A DNA stretch of 64,000 nt, taken from Crocodylus rhombifer. Its lineage: Eukaryota > Chordata > Crocodylia > Crocodylidae. The translations under genes and the position numbers were made by a program. Location of the stretch: the NCBI GenBank assembly GCA_038503035.1, contig JAVSML010024717.1, positions 62,001-126,000 on the forward strand, given 5' to 3'. Below are positions 24,861 through 34,767 of the stretch, piece by piece. Under the pieces are notes generated by a model. It worked only from the letters and a program-made list of their open reading frames with translations, searched no databases and had not been told where the DNA came from. The first letter of the stretch is position 1. Every line of letters begins with the position of its first letter.

Positions 24861-26405
24861 ACAGAATCAGAAATTCAGGGCTGGAAGGGACCTTCAGACA
24901 TCATATAGTCCTGCCAAAAGGTAGGATCATTCCTACCCAGACTATCCTATACAAATCCATTGTCTGCCCAATTAGTAAAACTACACAGACAATTCTGACA
25001 CAACCACTAGACATACCACCCTAACCTGCCACAGGGAAAACAAGAGGGCAACCATGGGCAATGTCCTGCAGCTGCAAGGGTTGTTAAAATAAACTTTAGG
25101 GATCCAAGGAAGAGTGTCACACAGCCTGCTACAGAGGAAGACAAAACACTCCAAAGTCTGTACCAATGTGACGATGGGGTAAAATTCCTTCCTAGCCCCA
25201 AATATTGTGATTGATATGGCTCTGAGCAGTGGGGCAAGCCCTCCTAGTCAGGAACCTCTAGGTTGATGTCTCAGCCGGATCACTGGCACACCCTAGTCAA
25301 AATCCACAGCCTTGGCTGCAGCGGACACACAAGGCTTCCAAAGAAGGCCAAAAAAATCCTCACATGTAGAGCAACCTCACACGTGGAAAATCCTCACATA
25401 TGGAAAGGAAAAAAAATCCTTCCCAGCCACATGTAGCAATCAGCAAAGCCACAAAACATGGAAAATAGCCACAGTACAGCAGGTATATGCCTAGATAGCA
25501 TGGTACATGCCTAGATCTTCCCTGACCAATGCTTGTCCAATGCCTTCTTGAACACCTCCAATGGTGGAAATTCCACAACTTATCCAAGCAGACAATTCCA
25601 CTGCCTCACTATTCTATCAGGGATTTTTTTTTTCCTGATATCCAATCTCAACCTACGTGGCAGCAAATTCAAGCCATTGGTACATGTTCTGCTGTCTACA
25701 TTAAGGGAGAAAAGGTGTTTTTCCTTTTTCTTCTTGCAGTTCTTTGACTATCTATCACTTTCTGGCTTACCGTAACTTCTCTATGACCTTTCTATAATGT
25801 GGAACCCAGAATTGCACACAATATTATAGATAAGGCCTAACCCATGTTGAATAAAGAGACACTATCATATTCCACGTCTTATACCTAATGCTTCTATTTA
25901 CGAAACCCAAAACCTCATCCATCTTTTGTGCAGCTCCATCACACTCACTGCCAACTCCTATCGGGTCTGTGATCTACCAAGATTCTTAGATCCTTCTCTA
26001 TAGTGCTGCCATCCAGCCAGGTGTCATTCATTTTGTACTTGTGGGTTTTTTTAATGTTCTTCTGGAAGTGTAGCACCTTGCACTTGTTAGCATTGAACTT
26101 CATCCTGTTAGCTCCAGCATAATTTTCCAATCTGACCCTTCTGAATTGCAATCCTGTTCTATTTGTTCACAATCCTTCCTACTTTAATATCACTTGCACT
26201 AAATTTGCTCAAGAACCTATCTATCCCAGCATCCAAATAATTGTTAAACACGTTCAGAGCACGAGGCCCAGGACAGAGCTCTGTGAAATTGCCCTTGAAA
26301 CCTCCTGCCATTCTGACATGGATTCATTTATAATTATCTTCTCCTTATGGCTATTCAACTAGTTGTCTATCCACCTTTATAGTTGTATTGTCTAGCCCAC
26401 ATTTG
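24861..26405 (-). mobile_element. Old, decayed CR1 copy
   Basis: The 3' end is marked by 'cacagaatcagaaattcagggctggaaggg'. Continuing on the minus strand the sequence covers decayed reverse-transcriptase regions with many stops and gaps. The best-preserved part is a 68-codon frame at 25945-26151 with 'FNANKCKVLHF' and 'EKDLRILVD', equivalent to 'FNTEKCKVLHLG' and 'ERDLGVMVD' in the 30-kb CR1. The upstream part (26160-26405) resembles the region just before the catalytic box. It is more diverged than the CR1s at 30 and 53 kb, so probably an older subfamily. Confidence 0.7.
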
Positions 26406-27620
26406 TCCATACCCTTTCCTCTCTGCTTCCCAGAGATGGACAGCACAGGCAGCCACAAGTAAGTAATGCCTCAGGGGCAGGGGGAGGCAGGAGGGATCCC
26501 CAAGGGGCAGAGGGGAGACCTGGAGGAAGGCAGCAGGGAACCAGGGAAAGCCTGGAATGGGACCAGGGCAGGATGCTTACTTTTCAGTCCTCCAGGCCCC
26601 TATTGGCCTGAAGTGTGACTGCTCTAAACTTGAGCTAGCACTAACACAGCTCAACGTATGTGTGGCTCACAGTGCAAGAGGTAACAAGGCCCTAAGTCAT
26701 AACTACTAACAGAGGGATCATCTCCCAGTTACCCAACACCCTCAATCTTCTGTTAAGGAGCCTCTCTAAATTATACCTTCTATCACTAGATGGGGGAGGC
26801 ATTGGATTGCTATTCTGACAGGCCTAAGTCTTCCCATGTAAGAGGTCTTCTCTGAAGAAAGAACCTGAGCTAACTTAAGAGTCTAGGAACCTAAAAGTTA
26901 CGCATTCAAATACCTAACATAATGAGCTAAGTCCCATAAAGGATTTGGGTAGCTAACTGCAAGTCAATGCACATAGTAGAATTAACTACTGAGGAGCAAG
27001 TTATAAATTCCTTTTTCTTTGCCATACATGTCAATCACATCCTTCCACTTACAGCCCGAAGTTGAACCTTAATTACAGAAACTAAATCTAATTTTTAAGT
27101 AATATATATATATAATGAGAGCAGAAGGTTGGACTAGATGCACTTTTGAAGTTTCTTCCAGTCATATTTTATTATGTTCCTATATTTAACACAGTTATAA
27201 CTATTTTCTCTGTCTGCCTCTGTCTTTCTTTAGGCATTTATATACTAAGCTTGTTTAGGCAAAGATTCTAATTGTGGCATTTGGGTCATTATATTTGAGA
27301 GTCTGCTAAATCAGAAATCTGATGTGCAGAAAGACTAGCATGTCTGGCAGAAGACCAGCTTGGCTTCTCAGGGAACTCTTCAGTAAGATAAAACATAAGA
27401 AAAGAAGCTTACATGATGTGGAAACTTGGCACAAAAATGGCAGAAACAGCATGCTGTGGACTGAATCAAGAATCTGGAGCCATCTACCTCATATGGAAAC
27501 ATGTGCCTGGGTTGCAGTATAACCTATTTATCCTGGATTGGCTTTGTCAGCCATCTTTGGACCCACAGATAAGAAAATCATGGAAGATAATCATCCTCAT
27601 TTGCAAGGGATTAACAGAAG
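26406..27620. other. Unassigned spacer with a possible LINE relic
   Basis: A plus-strand stretch at 27322-27522 encodes 'RPAWLLRELFSKIKHKKRS', faintly like the basic linker between endonuclease and reverse transcriptase of CR1 LINEs ('LRLKRKVYKGW' type). The similarity is too weak to call. A (TA)n tract lies near 27103-27114. Confidence 0.35.
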
Positions 27621-27624
27621 ATTG

Positions 27625-27765
27625 AGGGCGTTGGGTAACTGGGAGATTGCCCCTGAGTTGAAGGCTATTATTAACTCCCCTCTCAGTCTTCTCTTTTCCA
27701 GACTAAATAAGCTCAGTTCCTTTCTCATCAGTCATGTGCCCCAGCCACTTAGCCATTTTTTCATC
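27625..27765 (-). mobile_element. CR1 fragment of a third lineage
   Basis: 'cccctctcagtcttctcttttccagactaaataagctcagttcc' read on the minus strand matches the region of CR1 reverse transcriptase that encodes the conserved 'LFSLEKRRLRG' block seen in other copies. It abuts the RTE/L2-like element. Confidence 0.55.
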
Positions 27766-27776
27766 TCATATTGTCA

Positions 27777-28061
27777 TCATGAGGAATCAAAGTACTGAGA
27801 TCCTTGCAACAGATCTCCTTTTGGGATGGCCCTGGGCTTTAGTCTCCCACAAGCTGATGTTGACGTTGCATTTTTTTCAACTTGGCCCTGAAGACATCCT
27901 TGAAGTCCCCCTCCTGAGTGCATGCCTTGACTAAGCTGGGAGAATAAAACTTGCTTGAAGAGTCTGGAGTCAGACATCCAGATGACATGGCCAGCCCAGC
28001 GACAATAATGCTGGAGTATCATCATCTCAATGCTTGTGATTTTTTTCTTGCTAAAGGACAC
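27777..28061 (-). pseudogene. RTE/L2-like LINE ORF, C-terminal region
   Basis: A 94-codon frame includes 'TSIEMMILQHYCRWAGHVIW' and 'DSRLFKQVLFSQL', the conserved C-terminal block downstream of the reverse transcriptase in this LINE family. It then degrades (glycine- and serine-rich, out of family) near the end. Confidence 0.65.
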
Positions 28062-28243
28062 TAATGTTAGTACCTCTATCTTTCCACAGGATTCAAAGGA
28101 TCTTCCATAGGCAGCATTGATGGTACTTCTTCAGTGGCTAGAGGTGTCTCCTATATGTTGACTATCTCAGCTCCCTACAGCAAGGTAGGGATCATGACTG
28201 CTTGATAAACCATGAGCTTGGTTCAAAATTGATGTTGCCATCT

Positions 28244-28504
28244 TCAAACACCAATTTCCTCAGGCATCTGAAGGCTGCACTGCCCATTTGAGGCAATGTT
28301 GCATTTCTTCAGTGTCTCACCATAAATCTGAATTACCAGACCTGGGGACTGCTCATTAAGAGCTTGTTGATAGAGAACTTTAGTCTTCTGAATGATAAGC
28401 ACAAGTCCCATTTTCTTATATGCCTCAATAAAGACATCAACAATTATCAGAAGATCTGCTTCTGAGTGAGCACACACTATAGCATCATCAGTGTACTGGA
28501 GCAC
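28244..28504 (-). pseudogene. RTE/L2-like reverse transcriptase, catalytic box and palm
   Basis: A frame of 86 codons contains the reverse-transcriptase catalytic box as Y-T-D-D (residues 4-7), followed by 'AHSEADL', 'KKMGLVL' and 'KTKVLYQ', the conserved order after the catalytic aspartates in non-LTR reverse transcriptases. The frame continues upstream through 'KAKTKTTLTSII' to the MITE junction. It is a decayed internal fragment with no start codon of its own. Confidence 0.75.
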
Positions 28505-28574
28505 AATGATTGAGGTCAGAGTAGTCTTGGTTTTGGCTCAGAGCTGACTGAGATTAAACAATTTACCATCCAAT

Positions 28575-29650
28575 GGGCATGCCCAGGGCCTGGCAGGGCC
28601 TGGCCTGGCAGAGAGCATGGGCCCAGGAGACAGCTGTCCACTGTCAGGGACTGAGAGATTGTTCCCTGCTCGTGGGAGCCGCCTGCTGCCAGGGTGGACT
28701 CTGATGGCAGAGCTGGGGCAGGGAAAATATCCCCTTGCCCCGGCAGCAGGGAACTCCCAGTCTGGGCTCCCCAATCAGTGGCAGGCAGCTTGGAAAGAGC
28801 TGTGGGGGAGAAATAGGTCCCAGCCCCTGCCCTGATCCATTCGTGGGGCAGCTAGAAGTGAGTACACAGCTGGTTGGGGATTTCCTACCCCAGCAGGGGC
28901 ACACTGCTAGCTTCCCCACCAGTGAGTCGGAGCAGGAGGCTGGGACCTGCCCCTCTCCCACAGCTCTTTCCAAGCCCTATTCCTCAATTGCTTGATTGGG
29001 CATGGACCCAGTAAAAAGCTGCAGGGCTGGGACCTAACCCAGACTGGGAAAGTTCCTGGCTAGCCCTGGGCTGCATGGGAAAGCCTGCACATGCAGCCTG
29101 GAGCTCTCTGGGGACTGCCTGAAACAGGGTAGTCCCCATCCACCTCCAGCCTGCATGTGCAGACTTCCCCACACAGCCCAAGGGTGGCTGGGAACTGTCC
29201 TGATCTGAAGGAGGCACAAGCCAGCTCTAGACTGGTGGTAGGGGATAGTGGAAACTCCCCCTGTACAGGGAGGTCCTGGTCCCCACGCCATGAATGTGGA
29301 GTAGGGGCCAGGAGTTCCCCGCTGCTGGGACTGGGGGACATTGCCCCCACCTGAGCTCCAGTGGTAGAGCCCATGCCAGCAACAGGCAGGTCCTGAGGGT
29401 AGAGAGCCATCTCCCATCCCCTGCTTCCCAGCTGACCAGGAGCAGATTTGCTCATGGTTGACTGTCTACAAGTGTCTTACTACACAGTAATTACTCTGAA
29501 GTTAATTTTCTACTTGCATTTGCAGGTAGTAAATTAACTACCAAGTAGAGCAACTGAAAAGGAGAGTATGGTCTGCACGTATAGATGGTGATGCTTACTA
29601 CACAGTAATTTGCTATACTTCACAGTAAAGCATCTCGTGTAGATGTGCCC
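28575..29650. mobile_element. MITE inserted in the RTE/L2-like LINE
   Basis: The ends gggcatgccc (28575) and gtagatgtgccc (29650) are inverted, with 3-bp flanks aat (28572-28574) and agt (29651-29653). The LINE coding sequence resumes directly on each side ('GVELKY' / 'DGKLFNL'), so the boundaries are well constrained. The roughly 1.08-kb interior is GC-rich with nested inverted repeats and no transposase. Frames of up to 131 codons at 29034-29455 are composition artefacts. Confidence 0.75.
28789..28976. repeat. Inverted repeat inside the MITE
   Basis: 'gcttggaaagagctgtgggg' near 28789 pairs with 'cctctcccacagctctttcc' near 28955, and the pairing continues inward through 'aggtcccagcc' / 'ggctgggacct'. 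The similarity extends further outward in weaker form ('gaactcccagtctggg' near 28751 with 'cccagactgggaaagttcc' near 29037). The element therefore looks like an imperfect long palindrome. Confidence 0.75.
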
Positions 29651-29823
29651 AGTTGGTACTTCAGCTCCACTCCAACTGGAAGCTTGTTGGTGGTCAGATA
29701 TAGCATCATGGTAAGGAATATTAAGAAGAGAGTTAGAGCAATGACACAGCCTTGTTTAACTCCAGTCTTAATCTCAAAGTTATCTGTGATAGATCCATTA
29801 CAGAGAACAGAACCACTGCTCAC
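29620..29823 (-). pseudogene. RTE/L2-like reverse transcriptase, fingers/palm segment
   Basis: A 67-codon frame with 'SSGSVLCNGSITDNFEIKTG', 'VKQGCVIALTLFLIF' and 'LPVGVELKY' corresponds to the G-x-x-Q-G-C segment preceding the catalytic box. The last ~10 codons read into the inserted MITE, which starts at 29650. The preceding stretch (29824-30070) has stops and frameshifts. Confidence 0.7.
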
Positions 29824-30072
29824 ATACCATCATGGACCAGGAAAAGAATGGTGACAAATTTCAGTGGGTATCTGTGCCCCAGAAGGATCCTCCACAATGC
29901 TTCTCAATTGACAGTCAAAGTTTTCATGAGGTCAAAGAAGGACACATAGGGAGGTTTATGTTGTTCCTGCCATTTTTTCCTGCAGCTGGTGAGCAGTGAA
30001 GGTCACATCAGTTATGACTTTTGATGTCCAAACCCACAATGAGATTCCAGGAGGAGCTCTTAAGCAAGTCAT

Positions 30073-30222
30073 CGGGAAAGCTTTGGCTTCCATGACCACA
30101 GTCCACTCTGCGGAGAGAGAGGCAGTGCGCTCCTGGGAAGGGATGGCCTCCACCTCTCTCCGCTGGGGAGGAGGCTCTTCTCAGCCAGACTGGCTTACCT
30201 GCTCCACTGGGCTTTAAACTAA
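30073..30222 (+). pseudogene. CR1 ORF1 C-terminus (esterase-like)
   Basis: Fifty open codons end in TAA at 30220-30222. They contain 'LLGRDGLHLS', whose D-x-x-H pattern matches the last catalytic block of the SGNH/GDSL-type esterase domain known in CR1 ORF1 proteins, and end '...HWALN'. The upstream esterase blocks are missing because the element is 5'-truncated. An exactly corresponding 50-codon remnant occurs at 55857-56006. Confidence 0.65.
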
Positions 30223-30329
30223 GCCCACTGGGGGATGGGGGGACTATTGCCACTGCTGGCCCACTGAGTGGCCCTTGCAAAGCCAGCAGGCCAAGGGACA
30301 TAAGGGATCCCACCCCAGCCCTAGCCCTG

Positions 30330-31014
30330 GAACAAAATGTAGGCAGGGCAAGGGCCCCCAAGGGGACACTTGCGTGTCTATACACAAATGCCATTAGCCT
30401 GGGGAATAAACAGGAGGAACTTGTTCTCCTGATAAACACAAATAACTATGTCATTGGGATAACGGAGACCTGGTGGGACTCCACCCATGACTGGACCATG
30501 GGTATAGAGAGCTATACCCTGTACAGGAGAGATTGAGTGGACAAAAGGGGTGGGGACGTAGCTGTCTATGTCAAGGAAAGTTATGCATCCCTGCAAGCCG
30601 ACATTGCCACCCATAGTGGATGACTTGAGACCCTCCGGGTTAAAATCTGTGGGGAACATGGCACAAGGGGATACTATGGTGGGGGTCTAATACAGACCCC
30701 CTACCCACAGTCAAGACCTTGGCCAGGAGTTCACCAGGGAATTGACTGAGGCCACACACTCCCGGTGTATGTTTGTCATGGGAAACTTTAACTACCCAAA
30801 CATCTTGTGGGAGGAGTGCTCAGCCAAATCCGAGTGGTCGCAAAGCTTTCTCTCATGTGTGGATGACCTCTATCTGATGCAGGAAGTCTACAGGCCAACA
30901 AGATGTAAAGCACTACTTGACCTCGTACTGACAACTGGAGATGACCTAATCAGAGACCTAACGGTCGAAGGGAAGCTGGGTGATAGTGACCAACACCTTC
31001 ACCATCTGCCATAA
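30330..31014 (+). pseudogene. CR1 ORF2 endonuclease domain, decayed
   Basis: Remnants in several frames include 'LACLYTNA' then 'GITETWWDST' (the conserved glutamate block of apurinic/apyrimidinic-type LINE endonucleases). A 90-codon frame at 30742-31014 carries 'VMGNFNYPNI', where the usual catalytic G-D-F-N has become G-N-F-N. The expected S-D-H block near 30988 reads 'SDQHLHHL' after a frameshift. An in-frame stop follows 'LYRRD' near 30535. This domain nicks target DNA in active elements; here it cannot be functional. Confidence 0.8.
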
Positions 31015-31144
31015 AGCTGGCAAGTCAGTCAGTAATACAGAAGTCCTCAACTTCAGGAAAGCTGACTTTGACCAGCTAAGGAAGCTTGTCAGAGAGGCCC
31101 TAAAAGGCCACAACCCAATGGAGAGAGGAGTTCAGGATGAGTGG

Positions 31145-32254
31145 TGCGGCGGAACGCCGGGCTAGCGATTCCGGCACCGCCTGGGGAGCCGCGGGCTTTA
31201 CGGAGCGGGTGAGTGCGCGGCTTGTGGGGCGGGATTGGAGGTAGCTTTATGACCGCCTTTGAGGTTCGCCAAGCTGGCGCAAGTAGACGACTTAGAGTAA
31301 GTTGTTAGTTTTCTATAATAAGTTTGTAGGATGTCTGTTGGTTCACGGGGTTCTGGAGCAAGCCTTTGCTTTCCACCACTGGAACTAGTTCAATGATGGG
31401 TGCGGCTGCCGACTCCTTAAGTCCCAGAACTGGTCAACAGCTCATTGAGATGGGATGTTAGTAATAGAAGTTATTACAGAGCAGATATAAAGTGAAGTAA
31501 AAATTTGTTTTATTCACTCACCTGGCCTCACTCTCTTACGAATAAGAGGGGAGGCCGGCTGGAACGAAGTTGCAGTAAATATAAGTATAGAGAGTGTAGA
31601 TATGCTGTCTAAGCTACAAAGAGAGGCAGCTGAGAAGTGGAGTCTCCGATGTTTCTTCAGTTACAGTGTGCCGGATACAAAGGGGGTCTGTTGGTTTACA
31701 GGGTTCCGGAGCAAGCCCTTGCTTTCCACCACTGGAACTAGTCCAATGATGGGTGCAGCTGCCAGCTCCTTAAGTCCCAGAACTGGTCAACAGCTCATAA
31801 ACAGGATGGTGAATACAAAACTGTAACACGGTGAATCGTTGTCGATTGTCAGATTTTCGAGGCCTTGGTTTTCACTGGGATATGCCCAGGCGGGGAGGCT
31901 GAGGACTGGCTGCAGGGTGATCTGGCCTGCAGGGTCGTCCAGTCGTCTATGCCTCTTTTATAGATGTTGGTTGGACTGCCTCTGTGACACTAACTATGAT
32001 ATAAGCCAAGCATACAGGGATAGGATAGTTTCTTTTACACAGTAGTTACTAGATAGATTTTCTACATAAGTTTTGTTTCTGCAGAAATGACACTTATAGA
32101 TAAGAAATTAAACTTTCAGAATGCGCATGTGCAGCTTAATACAAGTGTAGAAAAGTACAAAGTGTTCATTTTGATTAAAAGCCAAAACTTCAAGGTTACA
32201 TAAATGTGAGAGTGCTGCGCGGCAGTTATACAGAAATAAAATAAGGTCTTTACA
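31145..32254 (+). mobile_element. Solo LTR inserted in the CR1 linker
   Basis: The 1,110-bp insertion begins TGCGGCGG and ends CTTTACA (TG...CA). It is flanked by a perfect 5-bp direct repeat agtgg (31140-31144 and 32255-32259). The CR1 reading frame on each side is contiguous when the insert and one repeat are removed, matching the uninterrupted CR1 at 54.9 kb. AATAAA at 32235-32240 fits an LTR poly(A) signal in the plus orientation. No internal retroviral genes are present, so the copy most likely arose by LTR-LTR recombination. An internal duplication is described separately. Confidence 0.85.
31330..31800 (+). repeat. Internal direct duplication within the solo LTR
   Basis: About 110 bp at 31337-31447 ('gttggttcacggggttc...' to '...ggtcaacagctcat') recurs at about 31689-31799 with only scattered differences and a spacing near 352 bp. 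Landmarks include 'ctttccaccactggaacta' and 'gtcccagaactggtcaacag'. Most of the intervening sequence is not repeated, so this looks like a partial duplication rather than a tandem array. Confidence 0.85.
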
Positions 32255-32578
32255 AGTGGTTGCTCCTCAAGGGAGCAATCCTGGATGTGCAAGCAAAGTC
32301 CATCCCATCTCAGAGGAAAGGCAACAAAAGGGCACAGCAGCCCCCTTTGCTCTCCGGGGAACTGGCAGACCTCCTGCGTCTTAAAAGGAAGACCTATAAA
32401 GGTGGAGGACTGGAACCGCCACCAAGGAGGAATACTCTGCTTTAGTCTGGGCTTGCAGAGAGCAAATCAGGAAAGCCAAGGTTGCGACAGAACTCCAACT
32501 AGCTACAACTATCAAGGACAATAAAAAGTCCTTTTTTAGATATGTAGGGAACCAGAGGAAAAGCAAGGGCAACATTGG

Positions 32579-33064
32579 ATGCCTGCTAAACCAGATGGGG
32601 CAACTGATGCCCAGGAAAAAGCGAACTTGCTAAATGGGTACTTTGCATTAGTTTTTCAACAGCCCCATGGAACAGCCCTGCCCACTGTGGGTCAGGGAGG
32701 CCTGGGTGAGGGAGATTCCTTGCTCCCCATCGAAGCTGACCTCATGAAGGAGCACCTCAACAGGCTGGATACCTTCAAGTCAGTCAGCCCTGATGGGTTA
32801 CACCCAAGGGTACTCAGGGAGCAGGTGAGCATCATAGCTCAGCCCCTGCCATGGATCTCTGAGAGCTCCTGGCGCTCTGGTGAAGTGCCCAGTGATTGGA
32901 AGAGGGCCAATGTGGTGCCTATCTTTAAGAAAGGGATGAAAGTAGATCTGGCAAACTACAGGCCCATCTGCTGGACCTCTATCCTGGGGAAGGTATTGGA
33001 AAAGATTATCAAAGAGGCCATCTTTAATAGACTAGCTGAAGGCAATATCCTGAGGGATACCTAG
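32579..33064 (+). pseudogene. CR1 reverse transcriptase, N-terminal part
   Basis: A 161-codon frame covers 'DAQEKANLLNGYFALVF', 'SPDGLHPRVLRE', 'PSDWKRANVVPIFKKG' and 'NYRPICWTSILGKVLEK', the standard order at the start of a CR1 reverse transcriptase (fingers). It ends at a TAG at 33061 where relatives read 'SQHGF'. Two further in-frame stops before 33211 separate it from the palm segment. Confidence 0.85.
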
Positions 33065-33210
33065 CATGGTTTTGTTGCGGGTAGGTCTTGCTTGACAATC
33101 TGATTTCCTTTTATGACCAGGTGACTTATCACCTGGACAAGGGGGAAGAGATCAACATTGTATATTTTGACTTTTAAAAAGCCTTTGATCTGATACCCCA
33201 CAATCACCCC

Positions 33211-33891
33211 TTGGCTAAACTGGCTAACTGCAGCCTCGACCTCACCACAATCCGCTGGCTGAGGAAATGGCTCCACGGTAGAACCCAGAGGGTCGTGGTT
33301 GACAGGAGCCAATCGTCTTGGTGCACTGTGACCAGTGGGGTCCCTCAAGGCTCTGTCCTAGGGCCTATACTATTTAACGTCTTCATCAGTGATGTGGGCA
33401 TTGGTGTCAGAAACAGACTGGCCAAGTTTGCCAATGACAACAAACTCTGGGGTAAGGCATCCACACCTGAGGACAAGATAGTGATCCAGGCAGATCTTGA
33501 CAGGCTCATGCAATGGGCGGATGAGAACCTGATGGTGTTCAACACTGAAAAATGCAAGGTTCTCCACCTTGGGAGGAAAAACCTGCAGCATGTCTATAGG
33601 CTTGGCAGTGCTATGCTGCTTAGCACTATGGATGAAAGGGACTTGGGGGTCATGGTTGACCACAAGATGAACATGAGCCTTCAGTGTGATGCTGTGGCTA
33701 GTAAAGTGAGCAAAACGCTGGCTTGCATCCATAGATGCTTCTCAAGCAAATCCCGGGACATCATTCTCCCATTGTACTTGGCCTTGGTGAGGCTGCAGAT
33801 GGAGTACTGTGTCCAGTTTTGGGCTCCACAATTCAAAAAGGATGTGGAGAAGCTTGAGAGGGTGCAGAGGAGAGCCACGTGCATGATCTGA
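33211..33891 (+). pseudogene. CR1 reverse transcriptase, palm and thumb
   Basis: A 226-codon frame contains 'SGVPQGSVLGPILF', then the catalytic box as F-A-N-D where functional LINEs have F/Y-x-D-D, so the first catalytic aspartate is lost. It continues 'FNTEKCKVLHLG', 'ERDLGVMVDHKMNM', 'LPLYLALVRLQMEYC' and '[10 protein letters not shown]'. A stop at about 33889 interrupts it, and the C-terminal region ('[15 protein letters not shown]') continues beyond in the same frame with further breaks. Confidence 0.9.
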
Positions 33892-34515
33892 GGTCAGGAA
33901 AACAGACCTTATGAGGAGAGGCTGAGAGCCATGGGGCTCTTCAGCCTGGAAAAGCACAGGCTCAGGGGTGATCTGGTGGCCACCTGTAAGTTTATCAGGG
34001 GTGCTCATCAGGATCTGGGGGAACGTCTGTTCACCAGAGAGCCCCAAGGGATGACAAGATTGAACAGTAACAAACTCCACTGTGCCTGATTCAGGCTGGA
34101 CATAAGAAAGAACTTTTTCACTGTCCAAGCCCCCAAGTTTTGGAATAGATGGAGGCAGTTCAAGCACCCACTTTGAATGCCTTCAAGACACATTTGGATA
34201 CTTATCTTGCTGGGATCCTATGATCCCTGCCAACTTCCTGCCCCTGGGGCAGGGGGCTAGACTCGATGATCCTCTGGAGTCCCTTCCGGCTGAAGTGTCT
34301 ATGAAATCTGTGAAAGTCTATGAAGTGGAAAGAAATGGTTTAGAAGGATTCTTGCAATGATCTTTCCTATAGTGGACAACAAGGTGATTCATCTGTAATT
34401 TCTACAGTTGAATCTGTCTCCTTTCTTGAAGATTGTCATGATCATGGCATCCCTGGGATCATCTGGGTTTTTCCACTGGCTTCAGCTATCTGTTTGTAGT
34501 GGTGCCAGATGACAA

Positions 34516-34767
34516 AACAAGGAGCAATGGTCTCAAGTTACAGCAATGGAAGTTTAAGTTAGATATGAGGAAACACTAGGAGGGAAGTAAGGCACTGGAG
34601 CATGTTAGCCAAAGAGGTTCCATCCTTGAAGGTTTTTAAGACCCGGGTAGACAAAAGTTTGGCTGGGGTGATATACCTGGGGATACTTTGAGAAGGCAAT
34701 TGGAGTAGATGATGACATCCTGAGGTCCCTTCCAACCCTAATTTTCTATGATTCTATGTTGAATAGT
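34516..34767 (+). mobile_element. CR1 3'-end fragment (separate copy)
   Basis: 'ggtctcaagttacagcaatggaagtttaagttagatat' through 'gatgacatcctgaggtcccttccaacc' and 'ttctatgattctatg' is the 3' terminal part of a CR1, with the typical 8-bp tandem units at its end. It abuts the 5' side of the RTE/L2-like LINE. Confidence 0.8.

Larger units (their letters stand above)
30071..34325 (+). mobile_element. CR1 LINE, split by a solo LTR
   Basis: From 5' to 3' this copy holds the last 50 codons of ORF1 (30073-30222), a decayed apurinic-type endonuclease (about 30330-31020), the linker (31020-31139 and 32260-32570), reverse transcriptase (32579-33891), the C-terminal region (to about 34220) and a 3' end with 'tctatgaaatctgtgaaagtctatgaag' tandem units. 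It is inserted in the minus-strand RTE/L2-like LINE. The LTR at 31145-32254 interrupts the linker; excluding it the copy is about 3.1 kb. Multiple stops and frameshifts make it inactive. Confidence 0.9.
27780..34515 (-). mobile_element. RTE/L2-like LINE, split into three blocks
   Basis: Minus-strand pieces at 34330-34515, 29651-30070 and 27780-28574 encode consecutive parts of one non-CR1 LINE reverse transcriptase. In protein order they are 'TIFKKGD...NYR...LLSTIGKIIARILLN', then 'IKTGVKQGCVIA...LTTNKLPVGVELKY', then 'DGKLFNLSQL', 'LQYTDDA' and 'ILQHYCRWAGHVIWMSDSRLFKQVLF'. The first gap is filled by a CR1 and the second by a MITE. The clade is uncertain: the C-terminal 'RWAGHV.RM.DSRL.KQ' block is typical of a widespread LINE family of aquatic vertebrates and reptiles, but I cannot fix its name without a search. 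The 5' half (endonuclease) is absent. Confidence 0.75.

Noticed and set aside
31145..32254. Insertion considered as a host CpG-island or first exon because of its GC-rich start
   Set aside because: The 5-bp duplication, TG...CA ends and continuity of the CR1 on both sides identify it as an LTR.
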